Source: Planctomycetota bacterium
Lineage (GTDB): Bacteria > Planctomycetota > UBA1135 > GCA-002686595
DNA length: 64,000 nt
Direction of reading: 5' to 3'
Assembly (NCBI GenBank): GCA_016709875.1
Contig: JADJLZ010000011.1
Coordinates: forward strand, 186,001 to 250,000
Numbering within the stretch: position 1 is the stretch's first letter; each line of letters begins with the position of its first letter. The translations under genes and the position numbers were made by a program. Under the pieces are notes generated by a model, which did no database searches, was not told where the DNA came from, and saw only the letters and a list, made by a program, of their open reading frames with translations. Of the stretch, positions 26,304-35,788 are shown one piece after another.

Positions 26304-27322
26304 AGGTCCTCGTCACCGGTTCCAACGGCTTCATCGCCGGCTATCTCGTCTCCGAGCTGCTCGAAAACGGCTGGGAAGTCGTCGGCATCGACAACTTCGG
26401 CAAGTACGGGAAGGTCGCGAAGTCCTACGACACGCATCCGCGCTACAAGCTCGTCGAGGGCGACGCGAAGGACGTCGGGCTGTTGAAGCAACTGGTCGGG
26501 GATTGCGACCACTTCGTGATGTGCGCGGCGATGATCGGCGGCATCTCGTACTTCCACAAGTACGCCTACGACCTGATCGCCGAGAACGACCGCATCACCG
26601 CCGCGAGCTTCGACGCCGCGATCTGGGCCCACAAGCAGAAGAAGCTGCGCAAGGCGACGCTGCTCTCCTCGTCGATGGTGTATGAGTCGACTTCGGTCTT
26701 CCCGACGCCCGAGGGCGCGCAGTTCACCTCTCCGCCGCCGCGCTCGACCTACGGCTTCCAGAAGCTCTCCTGCGAGTACTACGCCAAGGGCGCGCGCGAG
26801 CAGTACGGCCTGCCGTGCACGATCGTGCGGCCCTTCAACTGCGTCGGCATCGGCGAAGGCCGCGCGCTCGGCGAGCACGAGATCCACTCGGGCAACGTCA
26901 AGCTCGCGCTCAGCCACGTCGTGCCCGACCTGGTGCAGAAGATCCTGAAGGGCCAAGACCCGCTGCACATCCTGGGCGACGGCCAGCAGGTGCGCCACTA
27001 CACCTACGGCGGCGACCTCGCGCGCGGCATCCGCGTGTGCATCGAGCACGAGAAGGCGCTCGACGAGGACTTCAACATCTCGACCGCGGAGAAGGCCACG
27101 GTACTGCAGCTCGCCGAGGCGATCTGGAAGAAGATCCACGGCCCGGCGAAGCCCTTCCGCTTCGTCAGCGATCCGCCCTACGAGCACGACGTGCAGCTGC
27201 GCACGCCGGACGTCAGCAAGGCCAAGAAGCTGCTCGGCTTCGAGGCCACGACGAAGCTCGACAAGATCCTGGACGAGGTGATTCCCTGGATCACCGAACA
27301 GGTCAAGCTCGGTACGATCTGA
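26300..27322 (+). CDS. NAD-dependent sugar epimerase/dehydratase
   Basis: A 340-residue extended short-chain dehydrogenase/reductase acting on nucleotide sugars. Seen: GSNGFIAGYL dinucleotide motif at residue 7, DGDAKD-like acidic strand end (VEGDAKDV), active-site serines in LLSSSMVYE, and YGFQK (YxxxK). It is translationally coupled to the sugar dehydrogenase, so both probably act on the same nucleotide sugar. The last 39 bases of the gene are repeated exactly 116 bases downstream (27400-27438), after the stop. Convergent with the glycosyltransferase gene, it supports a polysaccharide locus. Confidence 0.9.
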   Translation: MKVLVTGSNGFIAGYLVSELLENGWEVVGIDNFGKYGKVAKSYDTHPRYKLVEGDAKDVGLLKQLVGDCDHFVMCAAMIGGISYFHKYAYDLIAENDRITAASFDAAIWAHKQKKLRKATLLSSSMVYESTSVFPTPEGAQFTSPPPRSTYGFQKLSCEYYAKGAREQYGLPCTIVRPFNCVGIGEGRALGEHEIHSGNVKLALSHVVPDLVQKILKGQDPLHILGDGQQVRHYTYGGDLARGIRVCIEHEKALDEDFNISTAEKATVLQLAEAIWKKIHGPAKPFRFVSDPPYEHDVQLRTPDVSKAKKLLGFEATTKLDKILDEVIPWITEQVKLGTI

Positions 27323-27438
27323 CCGGGAATCACCGAGGGGATCCCCTTCGCCGGTCTCCGCAGGAGACCTGCGATCGCCTTCGGCGACCGGGGCTTACCC
27401 CCTGGATCACCGAACAGGTCAAGCTCGGTACGATCTGA
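27284..27438. repeat. Exact 39-bp repeat of the epimerase gene end
   Basis: Bases 27284-27322 (gene end including TGA) recur exactly at 27400-27438. The 77 bases between contain a hairpin and are not repeated. The second copy adds an orphan in-frame tail with stop, 4 bases before the convergent gene. It may be a remnant of a tandem duplication, terminator insertion or an assembly artefact. Confidence 0.9.
27348..27374. terminator. Hairpin between convergent genes
   Basis: GGTCTCC (27353-27359) pairs with GGAGACC (27363-27369) around a GCA loop, and TCGC/GCGA extend the stem outward past one mismatch. It lies between the epimerase stop and the glycosyltransferase stop and is framed by the 39-bp repeat. 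No T-run. Confidence 0.5.
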
Positions 27439-27441
27439 GCG

Positions 27442-30400
27442 TCACTTCTTCGCGTCGATCTTCACGCCCGACCAGAAGCACCACGCGTTCTGCTGCGCGT
27501 CGCCACCCGGCAACGCGGTCGCGAGCACGAGCTGGCAGTCCTGCGTCGCCTGGAATTCCAGATCAACGCTCATGAAGACGCGGTCCTCGGGCTTCGAGAG
27601 GTCGATCCAGCGCTCCATCAGGAGCTTCTGGGCATCCTTCTGCACGAGCGCGATGCGGAAACAGGCCTTCGACGTGAACGGCAGACGCCGCGGATCCGAC
27701 GACATCCCGAACAGCGCCGAGAGCGTGTGCTTGCCCGCCGGCAGAGACCAGATCAACGAACTGGGCGCGAAGACGAACAGGCAGTCGCGGCCGCCATTGT
27801 CCAGGCGCATCGTCGGGCGCTTCGCGTCCATGCCGTCGGGCATACGCTCGAAGACGAAGGGGTCGAGCTCCTTCGCGAGCGCGTCGTCGCGCGGCGGCGC
27901 GTAGCCTTCGACGCCCTCGATGCGCAGGCCGATGCTGGGTTCGTACATCCACTCCCAGCCCGCGGGCAGCACGACGCGCAGCGCGCGCTGGCGTGGCAGT
28001 GGTCCGCCGAGCAGGAAGCGCGCCCAGCCGTCGCCGCCCGAGACGAAGGGGTCGAAGAGCACGCCCGTGCGCATCAGGCCCGGCACGACGCGCATGCTGC
28101 GTCGATTGCCGAACTCGTCCACGGTCTCCATATGGATCTCGGGCGCGCGGTAGAGGAACTGCGCCAGCTTGCCGATCGCGCGCAGGCGGATGTCGAGCGT
28201 GAGCAGGCGCGCGGGCGCGCTCGTCGCGGGTACCTCGAGCTCCTCGCCGAAAGCCAGCTCGCGCTCGAGCTCGATGGTCCGTCGTGCAGGCGGCAGGGGC
28301 TCGCTGCGGCGCTCGAGCAGCAGCTCGCGGCGCTCGGCGAGCACCGGGTGGTACCAGCGCAGGTAGATCTCGAGCAGCCGCGCGTGCTCCATCGTCGCCA
28401 GGCGGTCGTCGATGGTCTCGAGCTTGAAGAGCACCCAGCGCGGAGCCTCGGGGCTCTCGTAGTAGCGCACGTCGAGCTCCTGCAGCTGCGGCGTGAACGC
28501 GACGTAGCTCTGGAACAGTGGTCGCGGCTGGTAGTTCAGGCCGTTCAGCAGCGCGACGCCCTGGTGGTAGTTGAACACGTCCACGGGATCGCGGCCGACG
28601 CGCTCGCGGATGCGCGGCAGATCGAAGCGCGCGGCGCGCTGGGTGCGCGCGGCCTCGAGCTGCGCGTGCGCGTTCCAGGGCAGGAACACGTCGCGCGCGT
28701 TCCACACCAGGCGCGCGGTGTAGCGCTGCGCGAGTTGGAGCGCCGTCGCGCCCTCCTGTTCGGGCGCGCCCAGGATCCCGACCAGCGCGAGCAGTGCGAG
28801 CGCGAGCGCGAGCCACTCGTTCGTGCGCGGCAAGAGCAGGCCGGCGACGAGCGCGAAGCCCAGGTAGTAGGTCGAGTGGTCATCGCCGCGCACGTAGCCG
28901 GCCTTGAAGGCCAGGAACACGTCGAACAGCAGCACCAGCGCGAGCGCGGCGTTCAGCCGGCCGCGCGGACGCGCGAGCGCGAGGCGCGCGAGCAGCAGTC
29001 CGAGCCCTGCGAAGGTCGCGAGCCCGATCCCGAGCGAGAACCAGCTCGCGGGCTTGGACTCGCCCTCGCTGTAGGCCGAGGCGATCGCCAGCGACTTCGC
29101 GAGCCAGGGCAGGAAGTTCGCGAGGCCCTGCCCCGCGGCGAACCAGCAGGCCCCGAGCGCTCCGAGCGCGCAACCAGCGTCGCGCAGGGCCGCGCGGCGT
29201 CCTCCCGCGCCCAGGAGCGACTGCAGCACGAGCACGGCCGCGGTCGTGCCTGCGGCGGCGGCGAAGGTGAACTTGACCAGCGCCAGCGAGGAGAGCAGCG
29301 CGAACCCGAGCGCGCGCTCGAGCCTCGTGCAGCGTTGCTCGCGCGCGAGCACGCAGGCGACCGCGACGATGACCGCGAAGGCGAAGGCGTCGAAGAGCAG
29401 CGGCACGCAGACGAGCAGCGCCAGCGCGCCGATGCGCGCCGCGCGCGAGCGGCCGTCCCACAGCGCGCGTGCGAGGAACCAGCTCGCGACCAGGCGCCAG
29501 CCGACCTCCCACAAGAGCAGCTTGTGCCAGAAGACCGCCGGCTCGTACACGTCGGTCGAGAAGTAGCCCAGCGGTCCGTAGGTGAAGACGTAGTCGTCGC
29601 CGATCTTCAGACCCTGCGCGAGGAAACGGCCGAGCGCCTGCGACCAGGACGGGTCGAGCGCGTCGTCGGCGATCACGCGCACCGGCATGACCTGCGCGAG
29701 CCAGATCGCCAGCCAGAAGAGCGCGAACAGCGCGCGCGAGCGGCGGGACTGCGGTGCCGCGGCGGCGCTCATGCCTGGCGCCTCGACAGCGAAAAACGCG
29801 AGCAGGCACGCGCTGGCGAGCGCCTGTCCAGTCCAGAGCAGCGCGCCGGGCTCCCAAAACAGCGGCGGAAGGATCCAGATCGCCGGCTGCGGGATGTCGA
29901 AGCGCGTGTTGCGGCCGCGGAACAGGCGCGCGAGCAGCAGCACGCCCAGCGCGATCCCCGCGGGCAGCCACACACCGCCGAGCAGCGCGCTGTCGCGCAG
30001 ACGCCAGCGCGCATAGAGCGCGCAGCCGGCCCAGAGCGCGAGCGCCGCTGCGGGCGCCAGCACCGCGCGTGCGAACCAGCGCAGGTAGTTCGGCATCCAC
30101 TTCCAGAGCTTGAAATTGCTCTTGCCCGCGCTGCGGTCCTCCCAGCTGCTGGGGATCTCGTCCACGCGTGCGCCGGCGAGGTGCGCCTTGACGGTCAACT
30201 CGAGCGCGATCTCGAAGCCGCGCGAGCTCTCGACCGTGATGCTCGCGAGGAAGCGCGGGCTGTAGGCGCGGAAGTTGTTCGTCGGGTCGTGCGTGCGCAG
30301 ACCGCAGATCCAGTGCAGGAGCAGCCCGGCTGCGCGCGAAAGCGTGCGCTTCACGAACGGACCTCCCTGCTGCGAACCGCCGCGCATGTAGCGCGAGCCC

Positions 30401-30753
30401 GAGACCACGTCGGCGCCGCCGCGCACCATCGCGGCCATGCGCGGGACGAGCTCGGGCGGGTCGGAGAGGTCGGCCATGGTCGTGACGATCACGTCGCCGC
30501 GCGCCGCCTCGAAGCCCGCGCGCATCGCCTTGGGCGCGCCGCGGCCGAGCGTGTTCTTCACCAGACGCACGCTCGCGGGCCGGTCGGACATGGCCTCGAT
30601 CGCGGGCAGGGTCGTGTCCTCATCCGTGTCGTAGCAGACCAGGATCTCGTGCGCCTCGGCCGCGAGTCCGCGCTCGATGCGCCGCAGGCACTCGGCGATG
30701 TTCGCACCCTCGTTGTGGACCGGCAGGACGAGACTGATCAGGGCACGGCTCAT
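27442..30753 (-). CDS. Family 2 glycosyltransferase fused to large membrane protein
   Basis: A 1103-residue fusion. Residues 1 to about 215 form a GT2 domain of the dolichol/polyprenyl-phosphate sugar synthase kind (ISLVLPVHNEGANI, a DLSDPPE acidic motif, a THDPTNNFRAY segment). Residues about 228-690 contain many hydrophobic segments, with a loop reading ADDALDPSW then ALGRFL and GDDYVFTYGPLG. The C-terminal 400 residues are soluble and beta-rich (YQPRPLFQSY, LIWSLPAGKHTLSALFGM, CFWSGVKID). The membrane and C-terminal parts are homologous to the next two genes on this strand. It could make a lipid-linked sugar and transfer it, in the way GT-C enzymes do; this is inference. Last gene of a four-gene minus-strand run. 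Confidence 0.78.
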   Translation of the reverse strand: MSRALISLVLPVHNEGANIAECLRRIERGLAAEAHEILVCYDTDEDTTLPAIEAMSDRPASVRLVKNTLGRGAPKAMRAGFEAARGDVIVTTMADLSDPPELVPRMAAMVRGGADVVSGSRYMRGGSQQGGPFVKRTLSRAAGLLLHWICGLRTHDPTNNFRAYSPRFLASITVESSRGFEIALELTVKAHLAGARVDEIPSSWEDRSAGKSNFKLWKWMPNYLRWFARAVLAPAAALALWAGCALYARWRLRDSALLGGVWLPAGIALGVLLLARLFRGRNTRFDIPQPAIWILPPLFWEPGALLWTGQALASACLLAFFAVEAPGMSAAAAPQSRRSRALFALFWLAIWLAQVMPVRVIADDALDPSWSQALGRFLAQGLKIGDDYVFTYGPLGYFSTDVYEPAVFWHKLLLWEVGWRLVASWFLARALWDGRSRAARIGALALLVCVPLLFDAFAFAVIVAVACVLAREQRCTRLERALGFALLSSLALVKFTFAAAAGTTAAVLVLQSLLGAGGRRAALRDAGCALGALGACWFAAGQGLANFLPWLAKSLAIASAYSEGESKPASWFSLGIGLATFAGLGLLLARLALARPRGRLNAALALVLLFDVFLAFKAGYVRGDDHSTYYLGFALVAGLLLPRTNEWLALALALLALVGILGAPEQEGATALQLAQRYTARLVWNARDVFLPWNAHAQLEAARTQRAARFDLPRIRERVGRDPVDVFNYHQGVALLNGLNYQPRPLFQSYVAFTPQLQELDVRYYESPEAPRWVLFKLETIDDRLATMEHARLLEIYLRWYHPVLAERRELLLERRSEPLPPARRTIELERELAFGEELEVPATSAPARLLTLDIRLRAIGKLAQFLYRAPEIHMETVDEFGNRRSMRVVPGLMRTGVLFDPFVSGGDGWARFLLGGPLPRQRALRVVLPAGWEWMYEPSIGLRIEGVEGYAPPRDDALAKELDPFVFERMPDGMDAKRPTMRLDNGGRDCLFVFAPSSLIWSLPAGKHTLSALFGMSSDPRRLPFTSKACFRIALVQKDAQKLLMERWIDLSKPEDRVFMSVDLEFQATQDCQLVLATALPGGDAQQNAWCFWSGVKIDAKK

Positions 30754-30814
30754 GCGGCGTTACGCGGGGGCGGAGTCTAGCAGACACCTGCGCGCGGCTG
30801 ACTCGCGAGCGGGA

Positions 30815-33574
30815 TCACTCCTTCTTCACCTTGGCGGGCTCGTCCATGCGCTCGAGTTTCACCCCGGCCCAGTAGCACCAGTCGCAAGCGCGGTTCTCCC
30901 CCGGACCGGGAGTGGTGACGAGGATCAGCTCGCCTGCCTGTGCCTGCGTGAACTCGAGATCCAGCGCCTGCATGGCGTGCTCGGTGAGCGTCTGTTCGGG
31001 CCGGAACGAGCGCGCGAGCAGACGCTTGGAGTCCGTGCCCGAGCGCAGGATCACGAGGAAATCCGCTCCGTCGACTCGCGCCTGCTCCCAGACCTCGGGG
31101 AGCATCCCGAACCAGCCGCTCAACCGATAGTGTCCCGGCGCGAGGTTCCAGATCAGGCGGCTGGGGGACTGGACCAGCGCGGCCTCGCGGCCCTCGACCT
31201 GGACGTTCACGGGGTTCGCCTGCATCACCCTGGACGTGGGCTGGGGGTGGAACACCTCGTCCATCCAGTCGCCCGCGTGCACACCTGGCGTCGGTTCGGG
31301 TTGCAGTCCGCGCAGCGCCTCGATCCGCGCGTGGAACTGCGCGTGGAAGCGCCAGGCCTGCGACGCAGGGATGTCGACGACGAGGCTTTCGCAACGCGGG
31401 AGCGCCTCCCCGACGATCCACTGCGCCCATTCCTCGGGCTCGCGGATCACCGGATCGATCAGCACGCGCGAGCGCATGGTCGCGGGGACGATGCGGCCGC
31501 TGCGTTCCAGGCCTGCCGCATCGCGCAGCCGCATGTCGATCTGGGGCGTCGAATCGAGCAGCCGCGCGAGCCGGCCGAGCAGCGTGTAGCCGATCTCGAG
31601 CGTCAGCACGCGCGCGCAGCCGGCCTGCGCGGGCGGCAGCACGAGACGCTCGCCGAAACGAAGCTCGCGCTCGACGACGAGTTCGCACGCGGGTTCGGGC
31701 CGCGGCTGCGCCCTGCGCTCGAGCAGGACGTAGCGGCCCTCCGACAGCACGGGCGCGTAGTCGCGGCAGACGACCTCGTGCGCCTGCGCATCGTCGGCCA
31801 TCGGCCAGCGGCCGTCGATGGACTCGATCCGCGCGAGCAGGTAGCGCGGCGCCCGGGGGGCCGCGAGGAACTCCGCGTTGCGGCGCTGGATCCAGGGCGT
31901 GAACGTGATGTAGCCCTGGAACGCGGGCCGCGGCGTCCAGTTCATCCTCTGCAGCATCAACAGACCCTGGCGGAAGCCGAGCAGGTCGATGCTCGCCTGG
32001 CCGACGCGCTGCTGCACGGCGGGCAGGCGCAGGCTCGCGCGCTGGCTCTCGAGCTCCGCTTCGAGGCGCGCCTCGAGTTGGGCGGGATCCAGCAGCGCTT
32101 CGAGGCCAGCGTAGCCCTGGTAGCAGCCCTGGTGCACGTCGTCGAACAAGACGAGGGCCCCCCGCTGCGAGGGATCGGAGCGCACGAGTCCCACGCAGGC
32201 GAGCAGGAAGGCGCACAGCCGCAGTCCGGAGAATCCGCTGCGCAGCAGCCAGGGTCCAACCTGCGGCGCGGGCAGGAGCAGCGCGGCGGGTGCTGCGAAC
32301 GCAAAGAAGAACGGGACGTGGTCGGCGGCGCGCACGAAGCCCGTCTTCCACGCGCAGAAGAAGAGGAACAGGAACCCGAGCGCGAGCGCGCTGCGGCCGC
32401 GCGGGCGCGCGGCGCTGCGGGACCAGGCGAGGACCGCGACCGTGCACAGCGCCAGGGTCGTGAGCGCGATCGGGCGCCAGCTCGTCGCGAGCGCGCTCGA
32501 GGACTGCGCCTCGCTGTAGACGCTCGCGATCTCCCACGAGCTGCGCAGGTAGGGCAGGATGTTCGCGAGTCCCTGGCCCGCGAGAAACCACAGCGCGGCG
32601 AGCACGCCGAGTTCAACTCCGGCCAGGCGCAGCCCTGCGCCGCGGCCCAGCCGCAGGCCGCGCGAGATCGCGAGTGCGCCGAGGATGCCTACGCTTGCGA
32701 CGAGCAGCGTGAACTTCGCGAGCGCCAAGCCGCCGATCGCGAGCAGCGCGATCGATTCGAGCAGCGCCCCGCCACGGGCCGGCCGCGCATCGATCAGCAG
32801 CGCCGCGGCGAGCAGGGTCGCCAGCGCGAAGGAATCCATGTAGAGCGACGGGACGATCAGGAAAACGATGCACGCGGCGCGCTCGAGCACTCCCTCGATG
32901 CGGCTGGCGGCGAGCACGAGACAGAGCGTGCTCGCGAGCCTCCAGATTCCCTCCCAGAGTGCGAGTTTGAGCCAGTAGAGCTCGGGCTGGTAGGCCCCGG
33001 AGCCAAGGCCCGAGAGCGGCCCGGCGGTGAAGATCCAGTCCGTGCCCGCCTGGCGTCCTTCGAGCAGGAAACTGCCCAGGGCCATGCTCCAGCTGCGATC
33101 CAGGCCGTCGTCCTGGACCATCAGCGGCAGTTCGATGTGCCGCAGCCACACGACCAGCACGATCAACGCGATCCCGAGCGTGCGCTGGCCGAGCACGCGC
33201 TGTCCCCGCGCGTCGGCCCCCAGCAGGCGCTCGCGCAGCGCCGCGAACCCCGTGCTCGCGAGCACGAGCGCCGCGCTGGCCGCCGCGGTCAGCAGCAAGA
33301 GCCGCTTGCCCGGGTCGAGCAGCGCGGGCAGCGCGAGCAGCAGCACGGGCTGCAGCGCGTCGACCGCGGAAGTGCGTTGGCGCAGCCAGCGCGAAAGGCA
33401 CAACACCAGCGCGCACGCACAAGCCCAGAGGACCACGCCCATGGCCGAGATCCACGGATTCGGGGCTGCGCGCGAACACCACGCGGCGAACCCCAGGCAG
33501 GCGGCGAAGGACGCCAGCACGAGCGCTCCCTTGCGCAAGTTCCCCGCGGCGTTCGTTGTCGAGGCGTCCGCCAT
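30815..33574 (-). CDS. Large membrane protein, paralogue 2 (possible GT-C-like)
   Basis: A 919-residue protein with many hydrophobic helices in residues 15 to about 500 and a soluble C-terminal part. It shares with the neighbouring fusion the loop QDDGLDRSW, ALGSFLLEG, DWIFTAGPL, then WTPRPAFQGYITFTP, a YLLARIESIDGRW segment, LIWNLAPGHYRLSGWFGM and the ending CYWAGVKLE. There is no GT2 domain. An acidic pair in the first large loop is reminiscent of GT-C glycosyltransferases, but I did not recognise a named family. The start is chosen at the ATG directly before the first hydrophobic region; longer in-frame extensions look non-coding. A TAGACT box lies ten bases upstream. Confidence 0.72.
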   Translation of the reverse strand: MADASTTNAAGNLRKGALVLASFAACLGFAAWCSRAAPNPWISAMGVVLWACACALVLCLSRWLRQRTSAVDALQPVLLLALPALLDPGKRLLLLTAAASAALVLASTGFAALRERLLGADARGQRVLGQRTLGIALIVLVVWLRHIELPLMVQDDGLDRSWSMALGSFLLEGRQAGTDWIFTAGPLSGLGSGAYQPELYWLKLALWEGIWRLASTLCLVLAASRIEGVLERAACIVFLIVPSLYMDSFALATLLAAALLIDARPARGGALLESIALLAIGGLALAKFTLLVASVGILGALAISRGLRLGRGAGLRLAGVELGVLAALWFLAGQGLANILPYLRSSWEIASVYSEAQSSSALATSWRPIALTTLALCTVAVLAWSRSAARPRGRSALALGFLFLFFCAWKTGFVRAADHVPFFFAFAAPAALLLPAPQVGPWLLRSGFSGLRLCAFLLACVGLVRSDPSQRGALVLFDDVHQGCYQGYAGLEALLDPAQLEARLEAELESQRASLRLPAVQQRVGQASIDLLGFRQGLLMLQRMNWTPRPAFQGYITFTPWIQRRNAEFLAAPRAPRYLLARIESIDGRWPMADDAQAHEVVCRDYAPVLSEGRYVLLERRAQPRPEPACELVVERELRFGERLVLPPAQAGCARVLTLEIGYTLLGRLARLLDSTPQIDMRLRDAAGLERSGRIVPATMRSRVLIDPVIREPEEWAQWIVGEALPRCESLVVDIPASQAWRFHAQFHARIEALRGLQPEPTPGVHAGDWMDEVFHPQPTSRVMQANPVNVQVEGREAALVQSPSRLIWNLAPGHYRLSGWFGMLPEVWEQARVDGADFLVILRSGTDSKRLLARSFRPEQTLTEHAMQALDLEFTQAQAGELILVTTPGPGENRACDWCYWAGVKLERMDEPAKVKKE

Positions 33575-33606
33575 TCCGCGGGCCAGTCTAGCCTCGTCGC
33601 CGAGCG

Positions 33607-35781
33607 CTACTCGCGCTCGATTCGCAGCGATTCCCAAAATACCCAGTCGCGCGTCGCATCGCCGACCCAGCCGGTGCGCATGCGCACCTGCAGGTCGCCC
33701 GTCTCGCGCACCACGATGCCCAGATCCATCGGGATGAACCCGCGGTCCTCCGGAGTCTTTGCCGGTTCGAGAAAACGGCGAAACACCTGATCGAGTTCGC
33801 GGCCCTGCTGCAGCACCACGAACACCAGCGCGCCGTCGGTCGCGGGATCGGACTGCCAGGACTCGTCGAGCATCCCGTAGTTCCCGCGCAGACGGTAGTG
33901 GCCCGGCTCGAGGCGCCAGCGCATCACCGCCGGTGCCGTGAAGACGTGCACGAGTCGGCCCTGCTCCTGCGCATCGCGCACGCTCTCCGCGCTCGCGCTG
34001 TCGAGCGGCGGAGGCACGAGGTAGGGGAATTCGAGTCCGTGCAAGACCTGCTCCTCGCGCGCGGGCAGCAACCCTTCGTGGCGCACGAGCGCGAGCTCGG
34101 CGCTCTCGCACCCGCGCGCGGCCTCGCCCTCGGGCGCAACCAGGCGCAGCCGCCGCAGACCCGCGACGCGCTCGCCGAGGAACAGGCGGCGCAGTTCGAG
34201 CTGCGTGGCGACGAAGGGCCGCACGAGGAAACCCGCGCACGCGGCGCCCCGCGCCAGGCGCGCGCGGCCCAGGCTGCCATCCGCGCGCTCGAACTCGCAC
34301 TCCAGCTGCGGTTGGCGCAGGCACAACGCCTGGAGCACGCCGCTCGCCGAGAGGCGCGCGTCCAGGCGCACCTCGAGCGCCTCACCCGGCTCGCGGTCCA
34401 GATCGATCCACTCGCCGAAGCGCACGGCGCGCGAGGGCAGCGCGCTGCGTCCGTTCTCGCGCACGGGTTCTGCGCGGTGCTCGAGCAGCAGCCAGCCGCG
34501 CTCCTCGAAGCACAGGCGGTAGCGCAACAACAGCTCGGCGAACGCGGGCGCGTCCTCGGCCGCGGCGAGATGTCCGTCGGAGGCGTCCAGGCGCGCGAGC
34601 ACGTAGTGCGGCGCGTCCGCGCCCGCGAAGAAGGCGCGGTTGCGCTCGAGCAGCTCGGGCGTGGAGGCGGCGCGGCTCTGCGCGGCGGGCCGCGGGTGGT
34701 ACTCGAGCCCGTTGAAGAGCGCGACCTCCTGGCCGTTCCCGAACACGTCGAGCGTCGCACCGGCGCTGCGCACGCGCGTGAGCGGGAGCTTCCACTCGTC
34801 CGCGACGGCCTGCTCGCGCAGCGCCAGGCGCACGCGCAGTTCACCGGGGTGCGCGAGTGCGGCGATCGGCGCGAGCGTGATGGCTCTCGCTGCGCCCGGG
34901 GGCTCGCGCAGCGAACCGCTGCGCCAGGCGACGAAGGCCGTGCCGAGTGCGAGCACGAGCAGCGCGTGCCGGCGTGCTCCCCGGGCGGGCGCAGCTCGCG
35001 CGAGCACGAGCGCGCACGCGAGCGCCGCAAAAGTCCCGAGCGCGAGTCCGCTCGCACCGCGGCCTGCCTCGTCCGCGCCCTGCGCCATCCACCAGGAGCT
35101 GCGCGCCCAGGCAGGCAGACCCGCCGGCGACTGTCCCGCGAGCAGCCAGACAAAGAGCAGCGCTCCCAGCCCGCGCGCAAGCAGCGCGGCCGCACTGCGG
35201 CCACCGCAATCCAAGGCGCGCGCGAGCCCCGCGAGCGCGAGCCCCGCGGCCCATACCGCGCAGAAGGCGAAGCCGAACTGCGTCAGCAGCGCCGCGAGGA
35301 GTAGCCAGGCCGTTTCGGCGCGTGCGCTCGGCGCGGGTTCGCCCAGCACGGCGCGGAACGCGACCAGCAGCGCGACGAAGGCCAACGCGTCGAAGCCCGC
35401 GGGCAGCGCGAGCAGCGCGGCGGCGAACAGCACGCGCGCGAACGCGCCGCGCGCGCGCAACACGGCGAAAGCGCACAGCGCGCAGAGCAGCCCCTTGAAG
35501 GCGAATTCGAAGCCCCACAGCCGCCAGGCAAAAAGTGCGTCCTGCGCCGGCCCGTCGCGCAACCAGCCCAGATAGCCCGCGGCGTCGAAGCTCTCGACGC
35601 CCAGTCGCAACGGGTGCAGCAACCTCCAGGCCTCGAGCGCGCCGGCGCTCTCCTGGCTGTTCGGGCCGACGGGCGCGAGCGGCAGCGCGAACTGCCGCAG
35701 CCACAGGCACGCGACGAGCGGCACGAGCCACGCGCCGTGGACGAGGAGTTCCTCCCGGATGCGCCGCGGCCGGGGAGTCAT
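33607..35781 (-). CDS. Large membrane protein, paralogue 3, lacking the acidic loop motif
   Basis: A 724-residue shorter paralogue of the two preceding entries. It has hydrophobic segments over about the first 310 residues and the shared soluble part: YHPRPAAQSRAASTP, PHYVLARLDASDG, MRWRLEPGHYRLRGNYGM and the ending WVFWESLRIE. The acidic DDxLDxSW loop of the other two is replaced by VGPNSQESAG, so if that loop is catalytic this copy should be inactive or regulatory. Seven bases separate it from the upstream aminotransferase, indicating one transcript. Function unknown. Confidence 0.7.
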   Translation of the reverse strand: MTPRPRRIREELLVHGAWLVPLVACLWLRQFALPLAPVGPNSQESAGALEAWRLLHPLRLGVESFDAAGYLGWLRDGPAQDALFAWRLWGFEFAFKGLLCALCAFAVLRARGAFARVLFAAALLALPAGFDALAFVALLVAFRAVLGEPAPSARAETAWLLLAALLTQFGFAFCAVWAAGLALAGLARALDCGGRSAAALLARGLGALLFVWLLAGQSPAGLPAWARSSWWMAQGADEAGRGASGLALGTFAALACALVLARAAPARGARRHALLVLALGTAFVAWRSGSLREPPGAARAITLAPIAALAHPGELRVRLALREQAVADEWKLPLTRVRSAGATLDVFGNGQEVALFNGLEYHPRPAAQSRAASTPELLERNRAFFAGADAPHYVLARLDASDGHLAAAEDAPAFAELLLRYRLCFEERGWLLLEHRAEPVRENGRSALPSRAVRFGEWIDLDREPGEALEVRLDARLSASGVLQALCLRQPQLECEFERADGSLGRARLARGAACAGFLVRPFVATQLELRRLFLGERVAGLRRLRLVAPEGEAARGCESAELALVRHEGLLPAREEQVLHGLEFPYLVPPPLDSASAESVRDAQEQGRLVHVFTAPAVMRWRLEPGHYRLRGNYGMLDESWQSDPATDGALVFVVLQQGRELDQVFRRFLEPAKTPEDRGFIPMDLGIVVRETGDLQVRMRTGWVGDATRDWVFWESLRIERE

Positions 35782-35788
35782 GCCGGCT

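Noticed and set aside
27727..30780. Plus-strand 1017-residue frame opposite the glycosyltransferase fusion
   Set aside because: Composition is glutamine-, arginine- and glutamate-rich without hydrophobic cores, as expected for antisense of a membrane protein gene.
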